Source: an uncultured Carboxylicivirga sp.
GTDB lineage: Bacteria > Bacteroidota > Bacteroidia > Bacteroidales > Marinilabiliaceae
Direction: 5' to 3'
Length of the DNA stretch: 64,000 nt
Assembly: GCF_963668385.1 (NCBI RefSeq)
Contig: NZ_OY764327.1
Coordinates: 3,320,501-3,384,500 of the forward strand
Position 1 is the stretch's first letter. Each line of letters starts with the position of its first letter. The position numbers and the translations under genes were made by a program. Shown piece by piece: positions 18,010 to 25,620 of this stretch. Below the pieces are notes generated by a model, which was not told the DNA's origin, did no database searches, and saw only the letters and a program-made list of their open reading frames with translations.

Positions 18010-19317
18010 TCAAATATTAAGTTCTGAGTATAATCCTATTCCTAATTCCAGTAATTCTTGTACGGGACGGCAGTCGGGCGAATTAATTTTACCTGTCTGA
18101 GTTTTGGCTACGGCCGTGCAGCCGCCTCCGCATGCCAGTTGTACTGCGCAATTGCGGCATTCAGCTATGGATAGTACATCGCGTTCTTCCCATTCTTCAA
18201 TTCTTTCTTCATCGAGTTTTACTTCGGGGTAAAACGTCCCCAGTTGATCGCCATGGTTGCCAACAGTTGCGGTACACGAGTATATTTTTCCGGTGTAATC
18301 AAAGGCCCATTCGGTTTTGGTTCCGGTGCACGAATCAAACAGAGGGTTGGGTAATTCACCATTTTCGAAAATGAATTTCGCAATGGAGAATGCCGGTTTA
18401 TGAAACTCTAATACTTCCGGATTTTCTTTGATGATAGAATAGATCTCCTGATACATTTCGATGCGCGAAAACAAGCGTTTATTGTTGGTTTGGCAGTGAT
18501 GCAACTCGTAGTTTCTTCCTAAAGCCGTTTTAAAAAGCGGGCTTTTTGTCCAGCCTTTTTCTATGGCATATTTTGCAAACTCAGGCAGATTGCTTACGTT
18601 TTCTTTATCGATGATCATTCGCAGATTAACGGGAATCTTATTCTTCAATAATGCATCAATACCTTCCGTTATTCGATCGAAGCTTCCCTTTCCGCCACGT
18701 AACATTCGGCGTGCATCGTGTACCTCCTGTGTTCCGTCAACTGTAACCTGAATCTCGCGGATGCTTCCCTTTTTTAGTACATCAATAAAATCAATCAGGT
18801 TATAACCGTTGGTAACAACTGCTATGTCTAAACCTCGCTTATTGGCTTCGCTGATGATGCGTTCAATACTTTCTTTTTTAGCTGAGTTATTCAGTAGAGG
18901 TTCGCCTCCAAAAATAGTGATGTACTTGCGTCGAGTGGCAAACCGACGATCGATGTAGTTGAAAAACGCATCAATCACTTCGTGCTTAACGGCTTCGTTG
19001 GGATTGGTATATTCATCCTGAAAGCAATACGAGCAATTAAAGTTACAGGCATACCAAGGGGTGAAGAAAAGCTGAACTTCGTCTTCATCACGGTCGTCGA
19101 TAAAATCGAGGTATTTGCTTTTAAAAAGCTGTTCTTCCTTTTTCGAATCAACGAGGTATCCTTTTTCAATCAGTTCATCGAGGTTGCCTGATTTATTCTT
19201 GAAAGCTTCAGCTTCGTGTGGCTCCATAATATCGGCATTGCCCGAAAGGGGGTTAACGATAAAGTAATTGTCGGAATTGGCAATTTTGGAGAATATGTTA
19301 TGTTTGGAGAAATCCAT
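18010..19317 (-). CDS. Radical SAM/SPASM peptide-maturase-like enzyme
   Basis: 435 aa. The radical SAM cluster motif is Cys91-x3-Cys95-x2-Cys98 (YACNFNCSYCFQDEY), followed by TIFGGEPLLN and VVTNGYNL, the usual SAM-binding strands. The C-terminal third is a SPASM region with FDSCTGTKTEWAFDYTGKIYSC and a Cys cluster at 387, 390, 396 and 400 (CRNCAVQLACGGGC) plus Cys416, expected to hold auxiliary Fe-S clusters. Residues ~10-70 (NYFIVNPLSGNADIMEPHEAE...EKGYLVD) resemble the PqqD-like leader-binding module found in RiPP maturases; this is a judgement by eye. A 31-residue Cys peptide lies immediately upstream on the same strand, the standard arrangement of precursor and maturase. I could not assign it to a named subfamily. 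Confidence 0.9.
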   Translation of the reverse strand: MDFSKHNIFSKIANSDNYFIVNPLSGNADIMEPHEAEAFKNKSGNLDELIEKGYLVDSKKEEQLFKSKYLDFIDDRDEDEVQLFFTPWYACNFNCSYCFQDEYTNPNEAVKHEVIDAFFNYIDRRFATRRKYITIFGGEPLLNNSAKKESIERIISEANKRGLDIAVVTNGYNLIDFIDVLKKGSIREIQVTVDGTQEVHDARRMLRGGKGSFDRITEGIDALLKNKIPVNLRMIIDKENVSNLPEFAKYAIEKGWTKSPLFKTALGRNYELHHCQTNNKRLFSRIEMYQEIYSIIKENPEVLEFHKPAFSIAKFIFENGELPNPLFDSCTGTKTEWAFDYTGKIYSCTATVGNHGDQLGTFYPEVKLDEERIEEWEERDVLSIAECRNCAVQLACGGGCTAVAKTQTGKINSPDCRPVQELLELGIGLYSELNI

Positions 19318-19338
19318 TTTTGATAATTTGGTTAAACA

Positions 19339-19365
19339 GGACCGACCTGCAAAACAAGTCGGCCC
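19339..19365 (-). promoter_or_regulatory. Stem-loop between the Cys peptide gene and the radical SAM gene
   Basis: Read on the minus strand, GGGCCGACTT pairs with AGGTCGGTCC over a 7-base loop. Two of the ten pairs are G-U, which work only in the minus-strand RNA. It lies between the peptide stop and the radical SAM start, with no strong U-run after it. It may be an attenuator that keeps peptide mRNA in excess over maturase mRNA. Confidence 0.6.
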
Positions 19366-19374
19366 CGATTAAAT

Positions 19375-19470
19375 TTAGTCGTGACAACCGGCAACTATTT
19401 TCGAGTTTTTAGCGCAACATTGTGCTACTTTGTTGTCACTCTTCTTAGCTTTCTTAACTAATGACTTCAT
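19375..19470 (-). CDS. 31-residue Cys-containing peptide, candidate RiPP precursor
   Basis: A small open frame starting at ATG 19470 with an A-rich upstream stretch (AATAATAATAAAA) typical of Bacteroidota translation starts. The peptide opens with a Lys-rich stretch (MKSLVKKAKKSDN) and ends VAQCCAKNSKIVAGCHD, with Cys at 18, 19 and 29. It is collinear with the ArsM-like methyltransferase 72 bases upstream and the radical SAM enzyme 57 bases downstream. Basic N-terminus, Cys core, tiny size and neighbouring SPASM enzyme together suggest a modified peptide or a metal/metalloid-binding peptide. It belongs to no family that I recognise. That it is translated is inference. Confidence 0.65.
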   Translation of the reverse strand: MKSLVKKAKKSDNKVAQCCAKNSKIVAGCHD

Positions 19471-19542
19471 TTTTATTATTATTTAGAAATTAAGAATCCT
19501 TGTTTGTTACCTATTAAGTTTTCAATTCTAAGAGTCTAGAAT

Positions 19543-20178
19543 TCAACCACAGCACTTCTTGCGGCCTGCAATGGTAAAGCTCACTACATCAATTTGTCCT
19601 TTAGGATAAGGTTTTGATTCTTCAATTATCTCGATATCAACAAAACCAACCTTCTGTAGTGTTTCCAGGTAATCGTCTTTAGTAGTAGCACCAGCCCAGC
19701 ATTCGGCAACCGCTTGTGCATCGTTTCGGTACTCTTCGGGTACTTCGGTTGTGGCGTATATATCGCTCACTACAAAACGTCCGCTGTTTTTTAAAATGCG
19801 GTTAATCTCGCTCCATACTTTAAATTTATCTTTAGCATGATTGATGGTACAATTGGATATGATTAAATCAACAGTGGCCGAATCTACTTTTATATCTTCC
19901 AGTTCCGATTTGCGAAACTCAACATTGGTAACTCCCAGTTTAGCTGCATTTTTTTCGGCCTTCGAAAGCATTCCTTCCGATACATCAATGCCTATAGCTA
20001 AACCATATTCACCCACTTCCTGGGCAAGTCGGATAACATCCGTTCCTCGTCCGCTGCCTAAATCAACACATACTTCACTCGGTTTAGCTTTTGAATATTC
20101 AATAGCCGATCCGCACGAAAGGCAGCAGTTGCCCTCGGCTAGTTCAGAATATCTGATTTCAATTTTCTGGGTGTTCAT
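19543..20178 (-). CDS. Short ArsM-like SAM-dependent methyltransferase
   Basis: 211 aa class I methyltransferase. The SAM-binding motif is VDLGSGRGTDVIRLAQEVG near 38-57, followed by GIDVSEGM. The segments IISNCTINHAKDKFKVWSEI (Cys110) and AECWAGATTKDDYLETL (Cys160) correspond to the regions that hold two of the three arsenic-binding Cys in arsenite methyltransferases; GNCCLSCGS (Cys18, 19, 22) could supply the third. The protein ends KKCCG, giving an extra Cys pair. It is shorter than typical ArsM (about 280-380 aa). No arsR, arsB/acr3 or arsC is near. Arsenite methylation, or methylation of a thiol or peptide in the adjacent radical SAM cluster, are both possible; the thioredoxins next door would suit the first. 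Confidence 0.75.
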   Translation of the reverse strand: MNTQKIEIRYSELAEGNCCLSCGSAIEYSKAKPSEVCVDLGSGRGTDVIRLAQEVGEYGLAIGIDVSEGMLSKAEKNAAKLGVTNVEFRKSELEDIKVDSATVDLIISNCTINHAKDKFKVWSEINRILKNSGRFVVSDIYATTEVPEEYRNDAQAVAECWAGATTKDDYLETLQKVGFVDIEIIEESKPYPKGQIDVVSFTIAGRKKCCG

Positions 20179-20399
20179 ATAAGTATTTTTTTAATGTTCT
20201 GATCAACAAGAAATGCTAGTAATTGCAGTATTTCGGTAGATGAAATTTACAATAATCTTTTTTGTAACGTGCATCAATTGAATTGATTCTGTTTAATTAA
20301 TAATGTTTTTAAATAGTATTAGCATGTAATGCATCTCTGCTAAAGAAAACTTCATTTTTAGGCCTTCAAAACTTATAAAATGCAGTTTTCTTGCATCAA

Positions 20400-20828
20400 T
20401 TATGCCGATTGCTGATGCTTTTCTATTTCTTTTACCAAAAACTTATGTGTTTTAATGCCCACATATCGTTCTACTTCTTTGCCATCTTTAAATAAAATAA
20501 GTGTGGGTATGTTTCTAACCTTGTATTTGGCTGCTATGGGCTGATGATTATCAACATTAACCTTTGCTACTTTCGAACCCTTTTCCAACGATTCGGCCAC
20601 CTGGTTTAATACGGGCGACATCATTTTGCAAGGGCCACACCAGGGAGCCCAGAAATCAACCAAAGTAACACCTGATCTGATTTGTGTTTTAAAATTCTTA
20701 TTGTCTAATATTCTAATTTTTGCACTGGCAGGAGTGTCGGGCATATTTTTCATTTTTTTGTAGTTGATTACTACATAAACAGCTAGTGCCAATACAATAA
20801 TGCTGATGATTATTAATGTTGTGCTCAT
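20400..20828 (-). CDS. Membrane-anchored thioredoxin
   Basis: 142 aa. A single N-terminal hydrophobic helix (LIIISIIVLALAVYVVI, residues ~5-22) precedes a complete thioredoxin fold with WAPWCGPCKMMSPVL, the cis-Pro strand VRNIPTLILFKDGKEVERYVG and a C-terminal helix. It may face either side of the membrane. Its ATG overlaps the stop of the DUF1847 gene by 4 bases, so the two are translationally coupled. About 220 bases downstream on the same strand lies the ArsM-like gene. Probable thiol donor for the surrounding redox genes. Confidence 0.93.
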   Translation of the reverse strand: MSTTLIIISIIVLALAVYVVINYKKMKNMPDTPASAKIRILDNKNFKTQIRSGVTLVDFWAPWCGPCKMMSPVLNQVAESLEKGSKVAKVNVDNHQPIAAKYKVRNIPTLILFKDGKEVERYVGIKTHKFLVKEIEKHQQSA

Positions 20829-21322
20829 GATTTTGCGTTTTCGGTGTTTAATGCATCTAAAGGATGATGTTTTAGTTTACGATCTTTTACAGCTAGTGGG
20901 GTGACAGGTACCTTCGATTTAGCGTTGAAAATCATATCGTGCCCCACACATAAACCAATCATAATATTGAGCTCCGTTTCGTTCTGATGCAGGTATTCAG
21001 CCTGACCGGCCGGATTACACGATGTGCCTTTATAACCGGGTACCAAATCATTAAACTTTACTTTCCCTAGTTTACAATTGGCTTTCGCCACCTCTAAATG
21101 ATTTGAGGTAAGAATTTGCTCAAGTTTTTCTGTTTGTTTCTCAAAAGCAATGCAATTGGCAATTCCAACTTTCTTAATCCCTGCCTGATGACAGTAGGCA
21201 ATGATTTCGCTTACTCTGTCAATTTTCGGATTCAGCGAGTCTTCTGCAATCTTCAGAATTGATTTATCCTCTGCGTTGTAGAGTTTTATATAATCTTGAT
21301 TTTCACGCATTTTTTGTCTCAT
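20825..21322 (-). CDS. DUF1847 family predicted metal-binding protein
   Basis: 165 aa Cys-rich protein. It contains GTSCNPAGQAEYLHQNETELNIMIGLCVGHDMIF, VPVTPLAVKDRKLKHHPLDAL and further Cys at IAYCHQAGIKKVGIANCIAFE and KANCKLG, the pattern I associate with DUF1847, described as probably metal-binding. Function is unknown. It is the first gene of a two-gene unit with the membrane thioredoxin. A second in-frame Met four codons in (MRENQ) is an equally acceptable start. The link to sulfur or metalloid chemistry rests on its neighbours only. Confidence 0.82.
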   Translation of the reverse strand: MRQKMRENQDYIKLYNAEDKSILKIAEDSLNPKIDRVSEIIAYCHQAGIKKVGIANCIAFEKQTEKLEQILTSNHLEVAKANCKLGKVKFNDLVPGYKGTSCNPAGQAEYLHQNETELNIMIGLCVGHDMIFNAKSKVPVTPLAVKDRKLKHHPLDALNTENAKS

Positions 21323-21590
21323 TGTATTCTAATTACTTATTTCTTTTTCAGCGCTAAAGCCGCAGAAGCTTTTGGCTTTGCCGATTTTCAATTCATTTCT
21401 TTCCTTGATGGAAGAGAAACAAATTAAATCAAGGCTGCAATGGAGCTAACTCCTGTTCATTTGTTAAACTTAAGTGCGGCCGGGCGATCTGCTCCCGAAC
21501 GATCGGGATCAGCTTCCCGGTCTTTCTAAAGTTCAACTTCTTAACACTCCTTTTCTCCATTGAGGCCGAATCCCGGAATAAATATTTGTT
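21323..21590. other. 268-bp intergenic region with inverted repeats and unusual composition
   Basis: No gene is supported. The region is patchily GC-rich compared with its surroundings. It holds AAAGCC...GGCTTT (21356-21379), CCTTGAT...ATCAAGG (21403-21434) and a hairpin TCCCGA-ACGA-TCGGGA (21493-21508). It may be a dispersed repeat or the remnant of a mobile element. Confidence 0.4.
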
Positions 21591-22775
21591 TTACATTCCC
21601 GGAATTCGAGGAATACGATTCAGTTTAGAATTCTTAAAATAAAATCCCCAGGCTTTTTTCAACCAATGGCCTACAACAGGCATCATTATCATGGTTTCTT
21701 TTTTGTTGGTTCGAGAAACATATGCCGCTCCGTCACCCGAATCCATAACACAGATAATACTGATTTTATCGGTATAAACTTTGGTTTTATCAGTACCCAA
21801 AATTTGTTGATGTACATTATACGCAGCAACATCTGCCATTATCTCAGCCATGTGTCCTTGTTTGGCTGCCCATTTAGGCCCCATCATATCAGCCGAATCA
21901 CCAATGGCATAAATGTTTTCGAATCCTTCAACCTGGCAGGTTGCATGTGTTTTTACAAATCCCGATTCAGTTAAAGGCAAATCAGAATTCTGCAGAACCG
22001 AATGTCCCGATCCACCTGCAATAAAAATGATTAAATCACTTTCGAGCTTTTTGTCATCTTCAAACAATATCTCACCTTTATTAAATCCGAGTATTTTCTT
22101 ACCTACATGTTGGTTTATCTTATATCGTTTAAAGAACTTACTCAGATTTCCGTAGGCTTTGGTACCCATTTTTTTGCCCGGTTCGGCCATGGGTGCAAAA
22201 AAGTTTAGTTCGAATGAATCTAATAAGCCTTTTTTCTTTAGGTAAGTACTAATGTTGAATAGCAATTCAAAGGCTGGTCCGCCACGAACAACCGTTCCTT
22301 TTTCGTCTTTAGGGTTACCACCAAAACCAATGGCTATCTTACCATGTCCTAGTTGTATCAGTTTCTCTAGTTCATCTTTGATTTGCACTGACTGTTCAGG
22401 AGCACCACAAATGGAAAGAGTATTTTCAATGCCTTTAGCTTTTACTTTGTGCATTCCTAAAGCAATAAAAAGATAATCGTAGTCGATTTCGCTGTTTTGG
22501 AGTTGTACTTTGTTGTTTTTAGGATCGATTTTAACAACAGGATCGATAATTAAATCAAAGCCATGTTTTCTCTGAAGTTTGTCGAGTTTAACCGAGCTGT
22601 CATCAAAACTAATTCCATTAACAGGAATCCAGATGGAAATGGGATAAACAAAAAAGTAATCGCGGTTCGATACCAAGGTTACTTTATATCCTCTTTTTCT
22701 GAGTTTAATGGCTGCCTCAACACCAGCTATTCCTCCACCAAGTACTACAAAGTGTTTATTTGTGTTCGATCTCAT
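21591..22775 (-). CDS. Sulfide:quinone oxidoreductase-like flavoprotein
   Basis: 394 aa FAD-dependent pyridine-nucleotide-disulfide oxidoreductase fold. FAD motif VLGGGIAGVEAAIKLRKRG is at the N-terminus, YLFIALGMHKVKA and IYAIGDSADMMGP are the second and third FAD contacts, and the C-terminus VVGHWLKKAWGFYFKNSK is basic and amphipathic, as in membrane-bound SQR and NDH-2. Cys123 (SICGAPEQS) and Cys342 (IICVMDSGDG) lie where SQR has its first and third catalytic Cys; the region of the middle Cys reads VRGGPAFEL with none. It may oxidise sulfide by a two-Cys route or act on another thiol. Neighbours: TauE/SafE and YeiH exporters upstream, thioredoxin and DUF1847 downstream. Confidence 0.78.
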   Translation of the reverse strand: MRSNTNKHFVVLGGGIAGVEAAIKLRKRGYKVTLVSNRDYFFVYPISIWIPVNGISFDDSSVKLDKLQRKHGFDLIIDPVVKIDPKNNKVQLQNSEIDYDYLFIALGMHKVKAKGIENTLSICGAPEQSVQIKDELEKLIQLGHGKIAIGFGGNPKDEKGTVVRGGPAFELLFNISTYLKKKGLLDSFELNFFAPMAEPGKKMGTKAYGNLSKFFKRYKINQHVGKKILGFNKGEILFEDDKKLESDLIIFIAGGSGHSVLQNSDLPLTESGFVKTHATCQVEGFENIYAIGDSADMMGPKWAAKQGHMAEIMADVAAYNVHQQILGTDKTKVYTDKISIICVMDSGDGAAYVSRTNKKETMIMMPVVGHWLKKAWGFYFKNSKLNRIPRIPGM

Positions 22776-22916
22776 AGTTCTGTTTTATCAAAAGGTACAA
22801 CCGAATTTTTAGTAAATCCATCGTCGGAATGGATGAAATACAATTGTTGAGACAAAATTATCGGATGCCTTTTTGCTAAACGAATTATGTCGATAGGCAG
22901 ATGAAAGTGTATAGGG

Positions 22917-22950
22917 TATAATATGACAGCTAAAAAACTGTCATATTATA
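22917..22950. promoter_or_regulatory. Perfect 13-bp inverted repeat upstream of the SQR-like gene
   Basis: TATAATATGACAG and CTGTCATATTATA flank an 8-base A-rich spacer, about 140 bases before the SQR-like start and 40 bases after the TauE/SafE stop. It has no T-run on either side, so an operator or mRNA 3' structure is more likely than a classical terminator. Confidence 0.5.
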
Positions 22951-22991
22951 GCTCCTATGCAGAGGAAGGTTAATAATGAATTGTTTACGTA

Positions 22992-23708
22992 CTACTTAAT
23001 CAATAAAAAGATACTTACCATGATGGTAATGTATAAACTTATTTTTTTGAATAAAGCAGCTGGTAAAATTTGGTTTAAACGTTTGCCTACCACTGTTCCC
23101 AGCAATAGAATAGGTGTTATATATAAAGTCGTTAATAGCGATTGATTGGTTATCATTCCTAATTGGTAATATCCGATTATGGCAATGGTAGCTGATACAA
23201 TATTAAACCATGAGAATATTTCGCGAAATTCTTGATTATTTACATTAGCCATGTTTAAGAATAATGCCAAGGGAGGACCACTAACCGAGATGCTTCCGGT
23301 GAGGTAACCAATAAAAGCACCAGCCAGTTTGTACCATTTCTTCGAAATATTGAAGTTCATACTACGGTTCAGCAAAGTAATTAGTGATAAAATAATAAAG
23401 AAGACTCCTAAAAATTTAACCAGGAAACCTTCTGATATCACTTTTAAAGTGATGACTCCTAAAATGGTGAAAACACCACCGTAGATAATTAATGTTCTGA
23501 ATTTTTTGTTTACCAGTTTCTTCTCTTTTTTCTGAAGAACAATCAAAATTGATGAGATTAAATTACACATCATTAATATAGGTATCAGTTCTTTGGGTGA
23601 GTACCATATCATTAACAAAGGCAACGATACCAAAGCAAAACCAAAGCCTGTGATACCTTTAACCAAACTGGCCAATATTACAACTAAAAAACCTCCAACA
23701 TTAAGCAT
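22992..23708 (-). CDS. TauE/SafE (TSUP) family sulfite/organosulfur exporter
   Basis: 238 aa membrane protein with about eight hydrophobic segments. It has the TSUP repeats: VVILASLVKGITGFGFALVSLPLLMIW near the N-terminus (GxxGfGf) and LAGAFIGYLTGSISVSGPPLALFL in the second half. Start chosen at 23708, two bases after the yeiH stop; an earlier in-frame Met would overlap yeiH by 46 bases and add a polar tail. Members export sulfite, sulfoacetate or other sulfur anions. Joined to yeiH, it fits a sulfite-efflux unit under the adjacent LysR regulator. Confidence 0.88.
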   Translation of the reverse strand: MLNVGGFLVVILASLVKGITGFGFALVSLPLLMIWYSPKELIPILMMCNLISSILIVLQKKEKKLVNKKFRTLIIYGGVFTILGVITLKVISEGFLVKFLGVFFIILSLITLLNRSMNFNISKKWYKLAGAFIGYLTGSISVSGPPLALFLNMANVNNQEFREIFSWFNIVSATIAIIGYYQLGMITNQSLLTTLYITPILLLGTVVGKRLNQILPAALFKKISLYITIMVSIFLLIK

Positions 23709-23710
23709 AA

Positions 23711-24634
23711 TTATGATGTTAAGATTAAGAATGACCCCACTCCGATAATTAACCAAAGCGTGATGCCTAATATAAAACTTCTTGACCCGGATTGTTTAAT
23801 ACTTTGCATAGAAAAACCAGATCCGATTAAAAAAAGTGCCACTACAATTCCTCGTCTACCCAACCAGTTTAAATGAGTGTACGTTTCACTCATACCCGGC
23901 AATAGATTAGCAATTGCAATGGCCAGGGCGAACAATAGTATAAACCATGGGAAGCTAATTTTTCTACTGCCCTCTTTTTTGTTAAATAATGCAATAACTA
24001 TCGATAATGGAATAATCCATAATGCTCTTATTAATTTTACAGTGGTTGCTATCTGCAATGCTTCGGGCCCATATGCGGCTCCGGCACCTGTTACCGAACT
24101 GGTGTCGTGTATGGCAATGGCAGCCCAGTTTCCGAATACTTCCTGACTCATATCAAAATAATGACCAATGAACGGAAAAATAAGTAAAGCAACTGCGTTG
24201 AGTATGAATACCACAATCAGTGCCATTGAACTTTCGTTTTTTTCGCTGTTCAAAACGGGTGAAATAGCTGCAATTGCACTTCCTCCACAAATGGCTGTTC
24301 CGGCCGAAATAAGTAAAGCTATGTTGTTTTTAACTTTAAATAAACGTCCTAATAAAATACCACTTGTCATTACAACAACAACCGAAATGGCTGTTTCGAC
24401 AAAACCACTTTTCGATGCTTTTATCACTTCGCTTAGGCTCATTCCAAATCCCATTAAAACAATCGAATATTGTAATACTTGTGAAGTGTACTTGGTAATA
24501 TTTTCCTGCTTTATGCCAATAGCCGATAGTGCGATTCCTGCTATCAATGCAAGAGCTGGCGACATCATGGGTGTAAAACACAAGATGATAAATAGTAGGA
24601 ACAGATATTGACTATGTTGTTTTAGATAAGTCAT
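23711..24634 (-). CDS. yeiH: YeiH family putative sulfate/sulfite exporter
   Basis: 307 aa inner-membrane protein with about ten hydrophobic segments. It contains GIALSAIGIKQENITKYTSQVLQYSIVLMGFGMSL, the inverted-repeat motif ISAGTAICGGSAIAAISPVL (TaICGgSAI) and GNWAAIAIHDTSSVTGAGAAYGPEAL, which are characteristic of the YeiH/UPF0324 family. The E. coli homologue lies next to the LysR gene yeiE, linked to sulfite stress; here a LysR gene lies immediately upstream on the same strand and a TauE/SafE gene follows two bases downstream. Transport substrate is inferred. Confidence 0.9.
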   Translation of the reverse strand: MTYLKQHSQYLFLLFIILCFTPMMSPALALIAGIALSAIGIKQENITKYTSQVLQYSIVLMGFGMSLSEVIKASKSGFVETAISVVVVMTSGILLGRLFKVKNNIALLISAGTAICGGSAIAAISPVLNSEKNESSMALIVVFILNAVALLIFPFIGHYFDMSQEVFGNWAAIAIHDTSSVTGAGAAYGPEALQIATTVKLIRALWIIPLSIVIALFNKKEGSRKISFPWFILLFALAIAIANLLPGMSETYTHLNWLGRRGIVVALFLIGSGFSMQSIKQSGSRSFILGITLWLIIGVGSFLILTS

Positions 24635-24705
24635 GAGATTAATTTTGAAACAAAAATAAGCTCGTGATATAATTAAAACAAATAGTAAAAATTTATAGTC
24701 AATAA

Positions 24706-25593
24706 CTAAAAGTTATATTGACTAAGGTGATTCATAAATAATTCTACCAAATGACTAGGTTGTCCCTGATGTAACGCGAATCTTAGCTTACGAGGTATAT
24801 CAAAGCCTTTTACCGAAACTTGTACCAATTGATTCAAATAAATTTCGGTTGTAACTGCTTTATCAGAAAGAACAGCTATTCCATCAAAGTCTTTTAGAAA
24901 GTTTTTGATGGCTTCGGTACTCCCTAAATGAATCAATGTATTCAGGTTTTCGATATTCACTTCATTGCTTTGAAGTGCTTTTTTGATCACATCGAGTGTG
25001 CCCGATCCTTTTTCGCGCAATACCAGTGGAATTTCTTTAAAATCGGCCAGGGATATTGATTTTTGTTTGGCATAAATACTTTCTGAACCGGTTACCACAA
25101 TCAGTTCATCATCCATAAATGGCATATACTTAATGTTCGATTGCGATGAAGCATTTTCGACCAAGGCCATATCAATTTCATTTTTTATCAGCAATTGTTC
25201 CATCTCAAATGAGTTACCATTTGAGAGATAGAGTTCAATTTGCGGATATCGTTTATGAAAGCTAGCCATAGCTTTGGGTAAGAGGTATTGCGAAATGGTT
25301 GAACTGGCACCAATTTTTAACTCACCCATAAAAGTATCGTTAAGTCTGCCAATTTCAAATTCCAGTTCGCGGTATTGTTGCTCAACTTTTTTCAGATGAC
25401 TATAGGTAAGCTTGCCTGCCTCGGTGAGATAAATTTTATTCCCTTTTCTGTCGAACAAAGTAATGTTAAGTCGTCGTTCCAATTCTTTAATGTGCTTGGT
25501 AATAGCAGGCTGACTGATAAACAACTCATCAGCAGCTTTGGAAAAGCTCAGGTTTTCGGCAACACTTAAAAAAACTTTATCGCGGTAATCCAT
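24706..25593 (-). CDS. LysR-type transcriptional regulator (YeiE/CysB-like context)
   Basis: 295 aa. Winged HTH at residues 1-60: FLSVAENLSFSKAADELFISQPAITKHIKELERRLNITLFDR. A substrate-binding domain follows from ~90 (GELKIGASSTISQYLLPKAMASF; LVLREKGSGTLDVI), where a small effector would bind. It precedes yeiH by 71 bases on the same strand, so it may be co-transcribed or may control the yeiH promoter. By analogy with YeiE it could sense sulfite or cysteine precursors, but the sequence alone does not show the ligand. Confidence 0.94.
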   Translation of the reverse strand: MDYRDKVFLSVAENLSFSKAADELFISQPAITKHIKELERRLNITLFDRKGNKIYLTEAGKLTYSHLKKVEQQYRELEFEIGRLNDTFMGELKIGASSTISQYLLPKAMASFHKRYPQIELYLSNGNSFEMEQLLIKNEIDMALVENASSQSNIKYMPFMDDELIVVTGSESIYAKQKSISLADFKEIPLVLREKGSGTLDVIKKALQSNEVNIENLNTLIHLGSTEAIKNFLKDFDGIAVLSDKAVTTEIYLNQLVQVSVKGFDIPRKLRFALHQGQPSHLVELFMNHLSQYNF

Positions 25594-25620
25594 AGTAAAG
25601 AGTTCGATAGTTGTTAATTA

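Noticed and set aside
19375-19470. Selenocysteine-containing peptide
   Set aside because: The frame ends in TAA and holds ordinary Cys codons; no internal TGA or SECIS-like hairpin.
22992-23708. Cation/proton transporter
   Set aside because: The TSUP repeat motifs and coupling to yeiH identify it as a sulfur-anion exporter family member.
23709-23756. Earlier start for the TauE/SafE gene
   Set aside because: It would overlap yeiH by 46 bases and add a polar tail before the first membrane helix.
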